A program made the translations under genes and the position numbers. DNA of 43,228 bases. Source: Candidatus Sumerlaeaceae bacterium (GTDB lineage: Bacteria > Sumerlaeota > Sumerlaeia > Sumerlaeales > Sumerlaeaceae). This document shows, in pieces, positions 16,768-25,011 of this stretch. The notes under the pieces are model-generated. The model had not been told where the DNA came from, did not search any database, and saw only the letters and a program-made list of their open reading frames with translations. The DNA lies in contig JAOAAY010000028.1 of the NCBI GenBank assembly GCA_026418615.1, positions 1-43,228 of the forward strand, given 5' to 3'. Within the stretch, counting starts at the first letter, position 1; the number at the start of each line of letters is the position of its first letter.

Positions 16768-16779
16768 AACATATATTCT
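16768..16779. promoter_or_regulatory. Second, imperfect LexA-like box overlapping a possible -10 region
   Basis: GAACATATATTC differs from GAAC-N4-GTTC at one position and keeps the RNRY centre. It overlaps TATATT (16773-16778), a possible -10 element, 22 bases upstream of the ATG at 16801. A repressor bound here would block that promoter. The site is AT-rich, so chance similarity is possible. Confidence 0.35.
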
Positions 16780-16800
16780 AACAATCATAGGAGGGCGATC

Positions 16801-17910
16801 ATGACCTTGTACCCGTACAGCCCCTCAACTTCGATCCGAGGACGCGGAACTGCCACCAACCCCCGGAACCGGTTCGAGCGCCTCCATGTCGAGCAAGACT
16901 GCGAAGCCTTGGCCGGCGCTTTTTGCCCGGAGATGGAAGCCCCGGCCGAGGCCCCACCCCCGCCCACGGAATTCTTTCCGGACGCCTCGCGTTCCATTCT
17001 TTCCTATAACGACAGCCCGGATGTCGGGTTTGAGGTAAGCGTCAACCCTTATCGCGGCTGCGAGCATGGCTGCGTTTATTGCTACGCCCGTCCGACCCAT
17101 GAGTATCTCGGCTTCTCCTGCGGCCTCGATTTCGAGACGAAGGTGCTGTACAAGCCTGATGCGCCTGTCCTGCTGCGCGAGGCGTTGGAGGCATCGTCGT
17201 ACGAGCCCCGCCCCATCGCGCTGAGCGGCGCGACCGATCCCTATCAGCCCATCGAGCGCCAGATGGAACTGACGCGCGGCTGCCTGGAGGTCCTCGCCGA
17301 CTTGCGCAACCCGGCCTGCGTCATGACGAAAAGTCACTTGGTGACGCGCGACGCCGATCTGCTCGGGCGCCTCGCCCGCCACGACGCGGCAGCCGTCATG
17401 ATCTCGCTCACGACACTCGACCCCAACCTCGCCCGCCGTCTCGAGCCCCGCGCTTCGGCCCCCCTCAGCCGCCTCGCCGCCATCAGCACCTTGGCCCGTG
17501 CCCGCGTGCCCGTGGGCGTGCTCGTCTCGCCCGTCATTCCCGGGCTGACGGATCACGAGATGCCTGCCTTACTGGCCGAGGCGGCCCGGGCCGGCGCCAC
17601 CTTTGCCCGCTTTGCCATCCTGCGCCTGCCTCATGCCGTGGCCGAACTCTTCGACGACTGGCTGGCGCGCCACTACCCCGCCCGACGCGAAAAGGTGCTG
17701 GCCCGCATCCGCGACATTCGCGGCGGCCGCCTTGACGACTCACGCTTCGGAACACGCATGCGCGGCGAAGGTGTTTTCGCCCTGCAAACCGCCGATCTGT
17801 TCGAAGTCTCCTGCCGGCGGGCCAACCTGCGCACCGAAACCCCGCGCCTGAGCGTCGCCTCTTTCCGCCGCCGCTTCGGGCAACTTTCCCTGCCCTTGTT
17901 TGATGAATAG
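16801..17910 (+). CDS. Radical SAM protein, SplB-like (PA0069 family)
   Basis: The protein has 369 residues. ATG 16801 is chosen because AGGAGG lies six bases upstream; an upstream in-frame ATG at 16759 has none. The radical-SAM cluster motif is CEHGCVYC (Cys at about 87, 91 and 94) within NPYRGCEHGCVYCYARPTH. ALSGATDPYQPIE and VMTKSHLVTRD are further blocks of the PA0069/COG1533 family, relatives of spore photoproduct lyase. The actual substrate is unknown. Reductive SAM cleavage on a 4Fe-4S cluster is expected in the cytoplasm. LexA-like boxes upstream would suit a DNA-damage role. It is convergent with pheS, 69 bases away. Confidence 0.85.
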   Translation: MTLYPYSPSTSIRGRGTATNPRNRFERLHVEQDCEALAGAFCPEMEAPAEAPPPPTEFFPDASRSILSYNDSPDVGFEVSVNPYRGCEHGCVYCYARPTHEYLGFSCGLDFETKVLYKPDAPVLLREALEASSYEPRPIALSGATDPYQPIERQMELTRGCLEVLADLRNPACVMTKSHLVTRDADLLGRLARHDAAAVMISLTTLDPNLARRLEPRASAPLSRLAAISTLARARVPVGVLVSPVIPGLTDHEMPALLAEAARAGATFARFAILRLPHAVAELFDDWLARHYPARREKVLARIRDIRGGRLDDSRFGTRMRGEGVFALQTADLFEVSCRRANLRTETPRLSVASFRRRFGQLSLPLFDE

Positions 17911-17979
17911 TCGCGCGCGCCACCTGCCCACCGCGCGGGCATACCGCACAGGCTCGGCGTTACAGGTAACAGATTGGTT

Positions 17980-18999
17980 TTACGAGGCGAACTGTCTTAG
18001 AACGCGGATGTCGTTTTCGTAAAAGGCGCGGATCGTCGGGATCCCATAGCGAAGCATGGCGAAGCGCTCGACACCGAGCCCAAAGGCAAAGCCGGTGAAC
18101 TCGCGGGAATCTATGCCGCAGTTTTCCAACACAGCGGGATTGACCATGCCGCAACCGAGGACTTCGAGCCAGCCCCCGCCGCCCTTGGCGCCGTGCCAGC
18201 GCATGTCCACCTCGGCGCTCGGCTCGGTGAACGGAAAATAACTGGGCCGGAAACGCGTCTCCACATCCTCGCCGAACATGGCCTTGAGAAACGCGTCGAG
18301 TGTCCCCCGCAGGTGGGCCATCGAGATGCCGCGGTCCACCACCAGCCCCTCGACCTGCGTAAACACGGGCGAATGCGTCGCATCCACATCATCCACCCGG
18401 AAGACGCGGCCCGGCGCAATGATGGCCAGGGGCGGCTTGTGCGCCAGCATGTAGCGGACCTGCACGGGCGAGGTGTGAGTGCGCAAAATGCCGCCCGCTT
18501 CGAGATAAAAGGTGTCGTGCATGTCGCGCGCGGGATGGTGCGGCAGGATATTGAGGAGATCGAAATTGTTGGCCTCGGTCTCACTCTCCGGTCCCTCGGC
18601 CACATCGTAACCCATGGACACAAAGATGCGCTCGATCTCGAGCAGCGTGAGGGTCAGGGGGTGGAGCGAGCCGGCGGGCGCGGCCGGTGCGGGCAAGGTG
18701 ATGTCAATGCGTTCGCTTTCGAGCCGGCGCGCGAGGTCCGCCTCGCGCAATTCGGCGAGACGCGCCGCAAAGGCCTCTTCGACCCGCGCCTGCGCGTCGT
18801 TGATGACCCGGCCGGCTTCGGGCCGATCCTCCGCCGGAAGACTGCCCAACCCTTTCATGTGAGTCCGTAACGCGCTTTTCTTGCCAAGAAGTTCCGGACG
18901 CAACGCCTCGAGCGCCGCGAGATCCGCGGCCTGCGCAATCGTTGTCAACGCGGCCGCCTCGGCTGCCGCCACCGCCGCCTGAAGTTCTGTCATGCTCAT
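17980..18999 (-). CDS. pheS: Phenylalanine--tRNA ligase alpha subunit
   Basis: The protein has 339 residues, typical for PheS. The N-terminal part is a helical coiled coil (about 1-85) that binds tRNA, with LGKKSALRTHMKGL. The class II catalytic core shows LHPLTLTLLEIERIF, the motif 2 region RTHTSPVQVRYM, and motif 3 GFAFGLGVERFAMLRYG near the end. It charges tRNA-Phe as an alpha2-beta2 enzyme with PheT. In most bacteria pheT follows directly; here the next gene downstream is the convergent splB-like gene, so pheT is elsewhere. The start is between ATG 18999 and ATG 18993, with an upstream GTG possible; ribosome sites are weak. Confidence 0.95.
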   Translation of the reverse strand: MSMTELQAAVAAAEAAALTTIAQAADLAALEALRPELLGKKSALRTHMKGLGSLPAEDRPEAGRVINDAQARVEEAFAARLAELREADLARRLESERIDITLPAPAAPAGSLHPLTLTLLEIERIFVSMGYDVAEGPESETEANNFDLLNILPHHPARDMHDTFYLEAGGILRTHTSPVQVRYMLAHKPPLAIIAPGRVFRVDDVDATHSPVFTQVEGLVVDRGISMAHLRGTLDAFLKAMFGEDVETRFRPSYFPFTEPSAEVDMRWHGAKGGGGWLEVLGCGMVNPAVLENCGIDSREFTGFAFGLGVERFAMLRYGIPTIRAFYENDIRVLRQFAS

Positions 19000-19157
19000 A
19001 CCCACCAGCCCAAGCCTCGGCGGGCTTGAGCCTCAAGCGGTTTTTCGGCGCGCAGGCCGGCGGGGCGCACCGCGTGAGTGCCGGACAGCACCCAGGTCGG
19101 CCGTGAGGCACGGTTCGATTAGCGCTGCCGGCCGCTTGTACGGATACTTTGCCTCCC

Positions 19158-19538
19158 ATGTTGCGCAAGGTGCTCCACAGCAAACTGCATCAGGCCGTGT
19201 GCACGGCCGCGCTGCCGGATTATGTGGGTTCCATTACCATTGATGAGGACCTGCTCGATGCGGTCGGCATGCGGGTCAATGATGCGGTTCTGGTGGCGAA
19301 TTGCCGCAACGGCGAGCGCTTCGAGACTTACATCTTCAAAGGCGAGCGCGGGTCGCGCCGGGTGGAGGTCAACGGGGCCGCGGCGCACTTTTGCGAACCG
19401 GGTGACAAGTTGATCATCCTGCATTTTTGCCTGCTCGATGAGCGCGAGGCGGCGACTCACCGTCCGCGGGTGGCGATCGTCGGAGCGAACAACGAAATCG
19501 TCCGGACGCTCGAATACGAGTCGCCCGGGGCGCCTTGA
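19158..19538 (+). CDS. panD: Aspartate 1-decarboxylase
   Basis: The protein has 126 residues, the standard PanD length. It starts MLRKVLHSKLHQAV at ATG 19158, as the family does. The self-cleavage site is Gly24-Ser25 in DYVGSITID, where Ser becomes the pyruvoyl cofactor. NGERFETYIFKGERGS and GDKLIILHF follow, the latter matching the conserved (I/V)I(I/L) strand. It makes beta-alanine from aspartate for pantothenate and coenzyme A. It is divergent from pheS and followed at once by a solute-binding lipoprotein, with no other pan gene nearby. No clear Shine-Dalgarno precedes the ATG. Confidence 0.92.
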   Translation: MLRKVLHSKLHQAVCTAALPDYVGSITIDEDLLDAVGMRVNDAVLVANCRNGERFETYIFKGERGSRRVEVNGAAAHFCEPGDKLIILHFCLLDEREAATHRPRVAIVGANNEIVRTLEYESPGAP

Positions 19539-19554
19539 CGGGCCGACGGCGGGG

Positions 19555-21171
19555 GTGTCGGGGGCGGTGGCGGGAGGCCTGACACGGCGCGAGTGGCTTC
19601 GGGCCATCGGCGGCGCCGCCGCCTTGGCATGGACCGCACTCGGCCCCGCGGGATGCTCCGTCCGCCGTTCGCCCGAAGATCTGGCGCGCCGCCTGATCAT
19701 CGGCATCTCTGACGACATCAAAACCCTCGACCCCGCGTACCAGACCCGCGCCCTCGACGGCTCGATCATCGTCCAGATTCACGAGCCGCTGACCTGGTTC
19801 GACCGCTCGAACAAACTGGGGCCGCGCCTGGCCCTGCACTGGGAATCGCCGGATAACGGGATGACATGGGACTTCCATCTGCGCGAGGGCGTGGCGTTTC
19901 ACGACGGCACCGAGTTTGACGCGCAGGCGGTTAAATTTCATTTTGACCGCATCGCCGATCCCAAAACGGCATCCAACCGCTTCACCCACATGAAGCATGT
20001 CGAGCGCATCGAGGCGGCCGACCGCCGGGTGGTGCGCTTCCGGATGAAGCGACCGTTCAGCGTTTGGCCCGAGGTCGTTCGCGATCCCTTTGGCTGCATT
20101 GTCAGCCCGGCCGCGGTACGGGCGTGCGCCGACCCGCGCGAGTATTGGCGCGCCCCCGTCGGCACGGGCCCGTTCCGGTTTGTCGAGCATGTACCGGAGC
20201 GCCGCATTCTTTTGCGGCGCAACCCGGACTACTGGGACCAGTCGGTGGCCTTGGTCGAGGAGGTGGAGTTTCGCCCGGTGCGCGAGACGACCACGCGAGT
20301 CATCCTTCTCGAGCAGGGCCAACTCGACATCGCGGGGGTGTTCTGGGCCCATGCGGAAGCCGTGCGCCGCGCCGGACGGGTTCACCTGCAGCAAGTGCCG
20401 TGGCTGGCCATCCGATACATCGGGTTCAACAACATGAAACCGCCGTTCAGCGATGTGCGCGTCCGCCGCGCCGCCAACTATGCCATTGACCGCGAGGCCA
20501 TTGTCAAATATGCGTTCCGCGGCAACGCTGACCCGGCGCGCGGTCCCCTGCCGGCCAGCCTGCCGGCGTTTAACCACCAGATGGAAGTGTACGGGTACGA
20601 TCCCGACCGCGCGCGAGCACTCATGCGCGAGGCCGGCCTTGCCGGCGGGGTGGACGCCGTTTTGTGGGCGATGGATACCGTGACCGATAAAATCATTGCC
20701 GAAACGGTCATGGAACAGTTGCGCGCAGTCGGCATCCGGGTGAAAGTCCAACAGTTTGACAGCGCCGTGTATTGGGACAAGTTCGACGCCTACCAGACGA
20801 GTGATGGCAAATGGTTCCCCACGCGCGAGGGCGTCTTTGATATGTTCATTGACGGGTGGGTCGGCGGGGAAAGCGCTTACGGCTACCTCGACCCGCTGTT
20901 CCGATCCACCAGCAGCAGCAACGCCGCGTTTTACAAAAACGAAGAAGTGGACCGCCTGCTTGAGCAGGTCATGGCGTTGACGGATCCGGCGGCGCGCGAC
21001 GAGGTTTATCGCAAATTGCAAGCCGTTATCATGGCCGATGCGCCGTGGGTGTTTACCTACCACTCCCATATCATTCAGGGGGTGAATCCGCGCGTGGTGG
21101 GCTACCGCGTTCATCCCGCGGGCGAGTTTATCCTCCAAAATGTGGCTTTTGGCATGGTTGGGCGCGTGTGA
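19555..21171 (+). CDS. ABC transporter solute-binding lipoprotein, family 5 (peptide/nickel type)
   Basis: The protein has about 538 residues. The N-terminus has a twin-arginine-like TRREWLR, a hydrophobic stretch, and a lipobox ending GPAGC, so it is probably a Tat-exported lipoprotein. The mature part has the SBP_5 blocks: SDDIKTLDPAY, WDFHLREGVAFHDGTEFDA, the YWRAPVGTGPFRF region, and VRRAANYAIDREAIV. It would bind oligopeptides or similar solutes for import by Dpp/Opp-type permeases, none of which are in the window. The start is unsure: GTG 19555 is chosen, GTG 19567 also fits, and ribosome sites are poor. It starts 16 bases after panD and may be cotranscribed. It ends 175 bases before the next gene. 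Confidence 0.85.
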   Translation: MSGAVAGGLTRREWLRAIGGAAALAWTALGPAGCSVRRSPEDLARRLIIGISDDIKTLDPAYQTRALDGSIIVQIHEPLTWFDRSNKLGPRLALHWESPDNGMTWDFHLREGVAFHDGTEFDAQAVKFHFDRIADPKTASNRFTHMKHVERIEAADRRVVRFRMKRPFSVWPEVVRDPFGCIVSPAAVRACADPREYWRAPVGTGPFRFVEHVPERRILLRRNPDYWDQSVALVEEVEFRPVRETTTRVILLEQGQLDIAGVFWAHAEAVRRAGRVHLQQVPWLAIRYIGFNNMKPPFSDVRVRRAANYAIDREAIVKYAFRGNADPARGPLPASLPAFNHQMEVYGYDPDRARALMREAGLAGGVDAVLWAMDTVTDKIIAETVMEQLRAVGIRVKVQQFDSAVYWDKFDAYQTSDGKWFPTREGVFDMFIDGWVGGESAYGYLDPLFRSTSSSNAAFYKNEEVDRLLEQVMALTDPAARDEVYRKLQAVIMADAPWVFTYHSHIIQGVNPRVVGYRVHPAGEFILQNVAFGMVGRV

Positions 21172-21346
21172 CAATGGAATTTGAGCGCGCACCCGCCTAC
21201 CCTTGGTGCTTTTTGACCGGCCATCAAACCCCGCTTGCAGTTGCAATTTGGACGAATAAAGGCTTGCTGCCAATTGCTGGAATTAGTGCCTGCCACGACG
21301 GACATTGGCCGCAGTGGCGGTTGAGTGACTCAATATCAGAACATCA

Positions 21347-21748
21347 ATGTACGAGTGCCAACTCAAGACCCGCCGGCGTGTGGAGATGATCAACATCACA
21401 CGCGAGGTGGAGGACGAAGTTCGTCGCCGCAACATCCGCGACGGACTTTGCATCGTTTATTGCCCTCACACCACGGCCGCCATCACCATCAATGAGGCGG
21501 CTGATCCCGATGTGGCACGCGACATTGCCGCCGTGCTCGAGCGGCTTGCCCCGCACCGCGGCGACTATGCCCATGCCGAGGGCAACAGCGATAGCCACAT
21601 CAAAACCGCCCTGCTGGGGCCCTCCCAAGCCATCATCGTTCGAGACGGACGGCTGGCTCTGGGTCAGTGGCAGGGAATCTTCTTCTGCGAATTCGATGGC
21701 CCCCGCGACAGACGCTTCTTCGTGAAAACGCTTCAGGACAACTCATGA
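21347..21748 (+). CDS. yjbQ: YjbQ/UPF0047 family protein
   Basis: The protein has 133 residues, near family length. Conserved blocks are clear: CPHTTAAITINEAADPDV, then HAEGNSDSHIKTALLG with its His pair, and GQWQGIFFCEFDGPR. The family is a small trimeric beta-barrel; E. coli YjbQ has been described as having secondary thiamine-phosphate synthase activity, and its usual cellular role is unsettled. ATG 21347 has no obvious Shine-Dalgarno. Its stop overlaps the next gene's start (ATGA at 21745-21748), so the two are translationally coupled. Confidence 0.88.
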   Translation: MYECQLKTRRRVEMINITREVEDEVRRRNIRDGLCIVYCPHTTAAITINEAADPDVARDIAAVLERLAPHRGDYAHAEGNSDSHIKTALLGPSQAIIVRDGRLALGQWQGIFFCEFDGPRDRRFFVKTLQDNS

Positions 21749-22317
21749 GCAGAACCATGACAGCGCAACCCAAACAGGATCCCCTTGCCCAGCGCGACAC
21801 CATCACCTTTGCGGAACTTGGCGACGGCGTCGTGGTCATCCGCATCGTTGGGCGCGGGAGTTTTGCCAACAGCGTGGAATTCAAGCAATTGACCGACCGT
21901 CTGGCCGACGCGGCCGGGTCGAAACCCTACCGCTTCATCGTGGACATGGAGCAGGTGACGACGCTCGATTCGACCTTTATGGGCGCGCTGGCCGGCGCGG
22001 GTTTGCGCCACAAGCGCGACACGGGCGAGCAAATGACCCTTTGCAATGTCAACGAGCAGTGCTGCCGGCTGCTTGAAACGGTGGGAATCAAGCATTTCGT
22101 CCAGGTGCGGGCTTGCCCCACCGAGGCCGCACCCGCGCAAACGGTGGAGTTTCGCGAGGCGGACCGCGCGGAAATTTCGCGCGCCGACCAAATCATTCAC
22201 ATGATCGAGGCGCACGAAAACCTTGTGACGATTGATAATGAAAATCAGGCGCGCTTCGAGAGCGTGCTCAAGTACCTGCGCGAAAGCCTCGAGCGCGAAA
22301 ACCAGAAGAAAGGGTAG
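21745..22317 (+). CDS. STAS-domain protein with C-terminal helical extension
   Basis: The protein has 190 residues and starts at ATG 21745 with AGGA six bases upstream. Residues about 18-120 form a STAS domain (anti-sigma factor antagonist fold): FIVDMEQVTTLDSTFMGAL carries the Asp-Ser/Thr site that partner kinases phosphorylate in SpoIIAA-like proteins. TVGIKHFVQV closes the domain. The extra C-terminal part (about 135-190) is charged and helical (MIEAHENLVTIDNENQARFESVLKYLRESL). It could act in a partner-switching circuit, but no kinase or phosphatase gene is adjacent. It is coupled to yjbQ by an ATGA overlap. Confidence 0.8.
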   Translation: MSRTMTAQPKQDPLAQRDTITFAELGDGVVVIRIVGRGSFANSVEFKQLTDRLADAAGSKPYRFIVDMEQVTTLDSTFMGALAGAGLRHKRDTGEQMTLCNVNEQCCRLLETVGIKHFVQVRACPTEAAPAQTVEFREADRAEISRADQIIHMIEAHENLVTIDNENQARFESVLKYLRESLERENQKKG

Positions 22318-22322
22318 CGCCA

Positions 22323-23669
22323 TTGGAGGCCGGCGGCGGGTTCGCGTCAGGGCGCGGCTTCGTCAATCATGCCCCCCCTCCGTCGCCTCTCCGTCGCGCG
22401 GTCGCTTCGTGCCGACGGGCAGCGATCGCAGCCCTGACGGCCGGCGCGTTGGCCGCCCGGGCGGAAACGGCACCTGAGCGCGTCAGCAAATACCACGACG
22501 GGTTCGCCCTGCGCGATCGCGATACGGTGGTTTTCCTCGGCGACAGCATCACCGCAGCGCAAACCTACGGCAAGATTGTGGAAAACTATACCTTGTTGCG
22601 GTTTCCTGAGCGCCGCGTGCGTTTTCATATCTTAGGCAAAGGCGGCGACACGGCAGCGGGCGGGCTTGCGCGCCTCGAGACAGATGTCTTCCCGCTGCGG
22701 CCGACCGTCGTGACGGTCGCCTACGGCGTGAACGACATTGGCTGGGGTCTACGCGCGGACGCGGAGCACAAGCAACGCTACCTCGACGGCATCCGGGGCA
22801 TCGTCCGGCGCTGCCATGCGCGCGGAATCCGGGTCTATATCTGTTCGGCAGCGCCGACCGCCGCCGACCCTTTCGAAGCAGAAAACGGGTTTCTCCGTCG
22901 CATGTGCGACGAGGGCATGGCCTTGTCGCGTTCGCTTGGCGGCGGCGCGATCGACATTCAGGGGACCATGCGCGAGATTCAGAAAAAAATCTGGCGTGAG
23001 CGCGGGACGACGGAGGCTCTGCGCGCCCTGCACATCGAGGACGGCATCCACCTCAACGAGACCGGGCAGATCGCCATGGCTTATGCGCTCCTCAAAGGGT
23101 TGGGCGCCCCGGCGGAGGTCTCGAGCGCCACGCTCGATTGGAAGCCTCTGCGCGTCGCCGGCACGGACGGGTGCCGCGTGCGCCAATTGCGCCGCCGCGC
23201 CGGCACGCTGGAATTTACCCGGACCGACACGGGATTGCCCGTCACGCTCGGTTTGATCGGTCACCTTGCGGGCCGCGATGTGCCCCTCGCCGACGGTCTG
23301 AACCGCTACATGCTGACCGTGCGCGGTCTGCCCGCGGGCCGCTGGGAGGTGCTCGCGGACGGCCGCCGTGTCGGCGCGTGGGACGCCGACCGTCTGGCCT
23401 CAGGGGTGAACCTCGGCATGGCCACGCCGGATCCTTGGGAGCCGGGCGGGCCTTGGGATGTTCAGGCAACAGTGCTGGCGCGGGTCACCGAGGCGCGGTC
23501 ACAAATCGAATTGGCACGGCGTGCGGCCCGCCACTACAAGTTGCCTGAGCATACGATCGCCGAGATGGACGCCCGTTGCGCCGCCATCAACTCCCTGCTC
23601 GAGCAATATCAGCGCGCCGCCGCACGCCCGCGGGCGTACCGCTTCCTCATCCGACCGGCCGCACCGTGA
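22323..23669 (+). CDS. Exported SGNH/GDSL-type hydrolase
   Basis: The protein has 448 residues. Block I is FLGDSITAAQTYG (Ser about 74), followed by GKGGDT, block III-like AYGVNDIGWGL, and the catalytic His in GIHLNETGQIAM (about 242). These define the SGNH esterase fold. The C-terminal 190 residues add a beta domain and a helical tail (YQRAAARPRAYRF). The N-terminus has basic residues and a short hydrophobic stretch ending LAARAET, suggesting export. No ATG is in frame there; TTG 22323, after AGAAAGGG, is the best start. It could deacetylate or de-esterify polysaccharides. It follows the STAS gene by five bases and ends in a palindrome shared with the next gene. Confidence 0.78.
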   Translation: MEAGGGFASGRGFVNHAPPPSPLRRAVASCRRAAIAALTAGALAARAETAPERVSKYHDGFALRDRDTVVFLGDSITAAQTYGKIVENYTLLRFPERRVRFHILGKGGDTAAGGLARLETDVFPLRPTVVTVAYGVNDIGWGLRADAEHKQRYLDGIRGIVRRCHARGIRVYICSAAPTAADPFEAENGFLRRMCDEGMALSRSLGGGAIDIQGTMREIQKKIWRERGTTEALRALHIEDGIHLNETGQIAMAYALLKGLGAPAEVSSATLDWKPLRVAGTDGCRVRQLRRRAGTLEFTRTDTGLPVTLGLIGHLAGRDVPLADGLNRYMLTVRGLPAGRWEVLADGRRVGAWDADRLASGVNLGMATPDPWEPGGPWDVQATVLARVTEARSQIELARRAARHYKLPEHTIAEMDARCAAINSLLEQYQRAAARPRAYRFLIRPAAP

Positions 23670-23688
23670 CCGCGCGGGGGCGCGGTCA
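23667..23688. terminator. Hairpin formed by the stop codons of two convergent genes
   Basis: TGACCGCG (23667-23674) and CGCGGTCA (23681-23688) are a perfect 8-bp inverted repeat with a six-base loop. The TGA at 23667-23669 ends the plus-strand hydrolase; the TCA at 23686-23688 is the stop of the minus-strand peptidase. The same stem would form in both transcripts. There is no T-run on either side, so it may stabilise 3' ends or weakly terminate. Confidence 0.5.
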
Positions 23689-24864
23689 GTGATCGTCGCC
23701 TCGGATCGGTTCGCGGCCTGCGGGGAACGGCTCGAGATCCGTGATGCAGCGCCTGGGCACACCAGCGGGCGGCAGGATGACCAGCGCAATGCCCTGCTTT
23801 GTTTCCATCCAAACCTTTTGGAAATCCTCCAACAGCCACTGGCACCGGTAACCGCGACCGCTCTTGGCCAGGAAGGAATCGGTCACCACCACGCGACCAT
23901 CGTCCGTCACGCCATTGAGCGCCACGATGTGGTTGCCCATCGAGGCGTAGGGCGGCTGCTTGCACGAGCCCTCCTTCAGCCGGATGGAGCACAGGATAAC
24001 CTTGTTCTGCGCCACCGCCGCTCGCACGCTGTCCCAGTCGCGAAAACGGTCAATAACGCCCTCGAATCCGAACTCGCCGGCGGCGGCAATTACCCGCGGC
24101 CACACGCCCGGGTAGTCGTACTCGGGCTCATGGGTAAGCGCGACAATGTCCTCGAGAGGCACCGGGCGGCCAAAGTATTCCATGGCTGTTGCCAGTGCGG
24201 CCGACTGGCAGCGGTTGGGCGTGATGACTCCGGCCGAGGTCATTTGCCGGCGGAAGGGCAGGTCCAGCACGCAGGCACCGGCTGTCGAGGGCCAATCGCC
24301 GGCCTGCGGGGCTGCCGCCATCGCCAGCGTCGTGCTCGACGGCGTGTTGTCTGTCACCACGACGGTCAAGGTCGGTCTTACCGTGAGGGAGGCCGTGCTG
24401 GCCTGCACAACCTTGAACTGGAAAGTCACGGCTTTTTCTTTCAATTGGAGCCAGTCCATGTCGAGCCGGCCGCGGTCAAAGGTGGGTGCGGTGCGGCTGG
24501 TGACCGGGTCGCGCACTTGGCCCCAGAAGCCGGCATAAAGCCATGGGGACTTTGTCCCGTCCGCGAATCCGGCTCTCAGATGAAGCCGGAAGCCTTCACC
24601 GCGCGGCAGCCGTACGGCCCACGAGTAAATGAGTTCATCAAAGGCGAATGGCGGCTCGACCACGGGGCCGGTCCATTCACCGGGAGCGGACTCGCGGAAG
24701 GCGTCTGCGGCAACGCTGGTGCGCCAGTCGGCGGCTGAAGTCATCATGCTGACGGTCTCGGTGGAAGCATGCCCGGTCGCCGGCATGATGGTAACGGCGG
24801 CAAAGAGCCAGACGGCCGCCATGAAATCGAACCGGCCCGTGGGCATGCCTCGCGTGATTTTCAT
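23686..24864 (-). CDS. Exported C39-like cysteine peptidase
   Basis: The protein has 392 residues from ATG 24864. An N-terminal signal (hydrophobic FMAAVWLFAAVTIMP, then GHAS; about 1-33) predicts export. A beta-rich region (about 40-205) precedes a C39-like papain-fold domain: NRCQSAALATAMEYFG holds the catalytic Cys (about 217), MGNHIVALNGV the His (about 311), and VVVTDSFLAKSG the Asp. Classical C39 enzymes cut double-glycine leaders inside ABC exporters; this one is free-standing and secreted, so its substrate is unknown. The start is unsure; ATG 24846 is an alternative. It is convergent with the SGNH gene. Confidence 0.75.
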   Translation of the reverse strand: MKITRGMPTGRFDFMAAVWLFAAVTIMPATGHASTETVSMMTSAADWRTSVAADAFRESAPGEWTGPVVEPPFAFDELIYSWAVRLPRGEGFRLHLRAGFADGTKSPWLYAGFWGQVRDPVTSRTAPTFDRGRLDMDWLQLKEKAVTFQFKVVQASTASLTVRPTLTVVVTDNTPSSTTLAMAAAPQAGDWPSTAGACVLDLPFRRQMTSAGVITPNRCQSAALATAMEYFGRPVPLEDIVALTHEPEYDYPGVWPRVIAAAGEFGFEGVIDRFRDWDSVRAAVAQNKVILCSIRLKEGSCKQPPYASMGNHIVALNGVTDDGRVVVTDSFLAKSGRGYRCQWLLEDFQKVWMETKQGIALVILPPAGVPRRCITDLEPFPAGREPIRGDDH

Positions 24865-25011
24865 AGAGCCATCGGCCACTCGTTGACAGGTCGAGTCAAG
24901 CGGGCGCATGGCGCGCCGGCCTGTCCATCGCCGCTTGCAATTCGCGCCGGACGAGGCTGGCTGGAGAGCGATGGGGATCGCATTCAACCTGTTTTATCGG
25001 GAGCGAGCCGG

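Noticed and set aside
16759-16800. Upstream ATG for the radical-SAM gene
   Set aside because: It lacks a ribosome site and overlaps the presumed promoter; ATG 16801 follows AGGAGG.
19414-21273. Long open frame of about 600 codons on the minus strand, antisense to the solute-binding lipoprotein gene
   Set aside because: It has no family motifs and is rich in His/Arg, the usual reverse reading of GC-rich codons; the plus strand encodes a clear SBP_5 protein.
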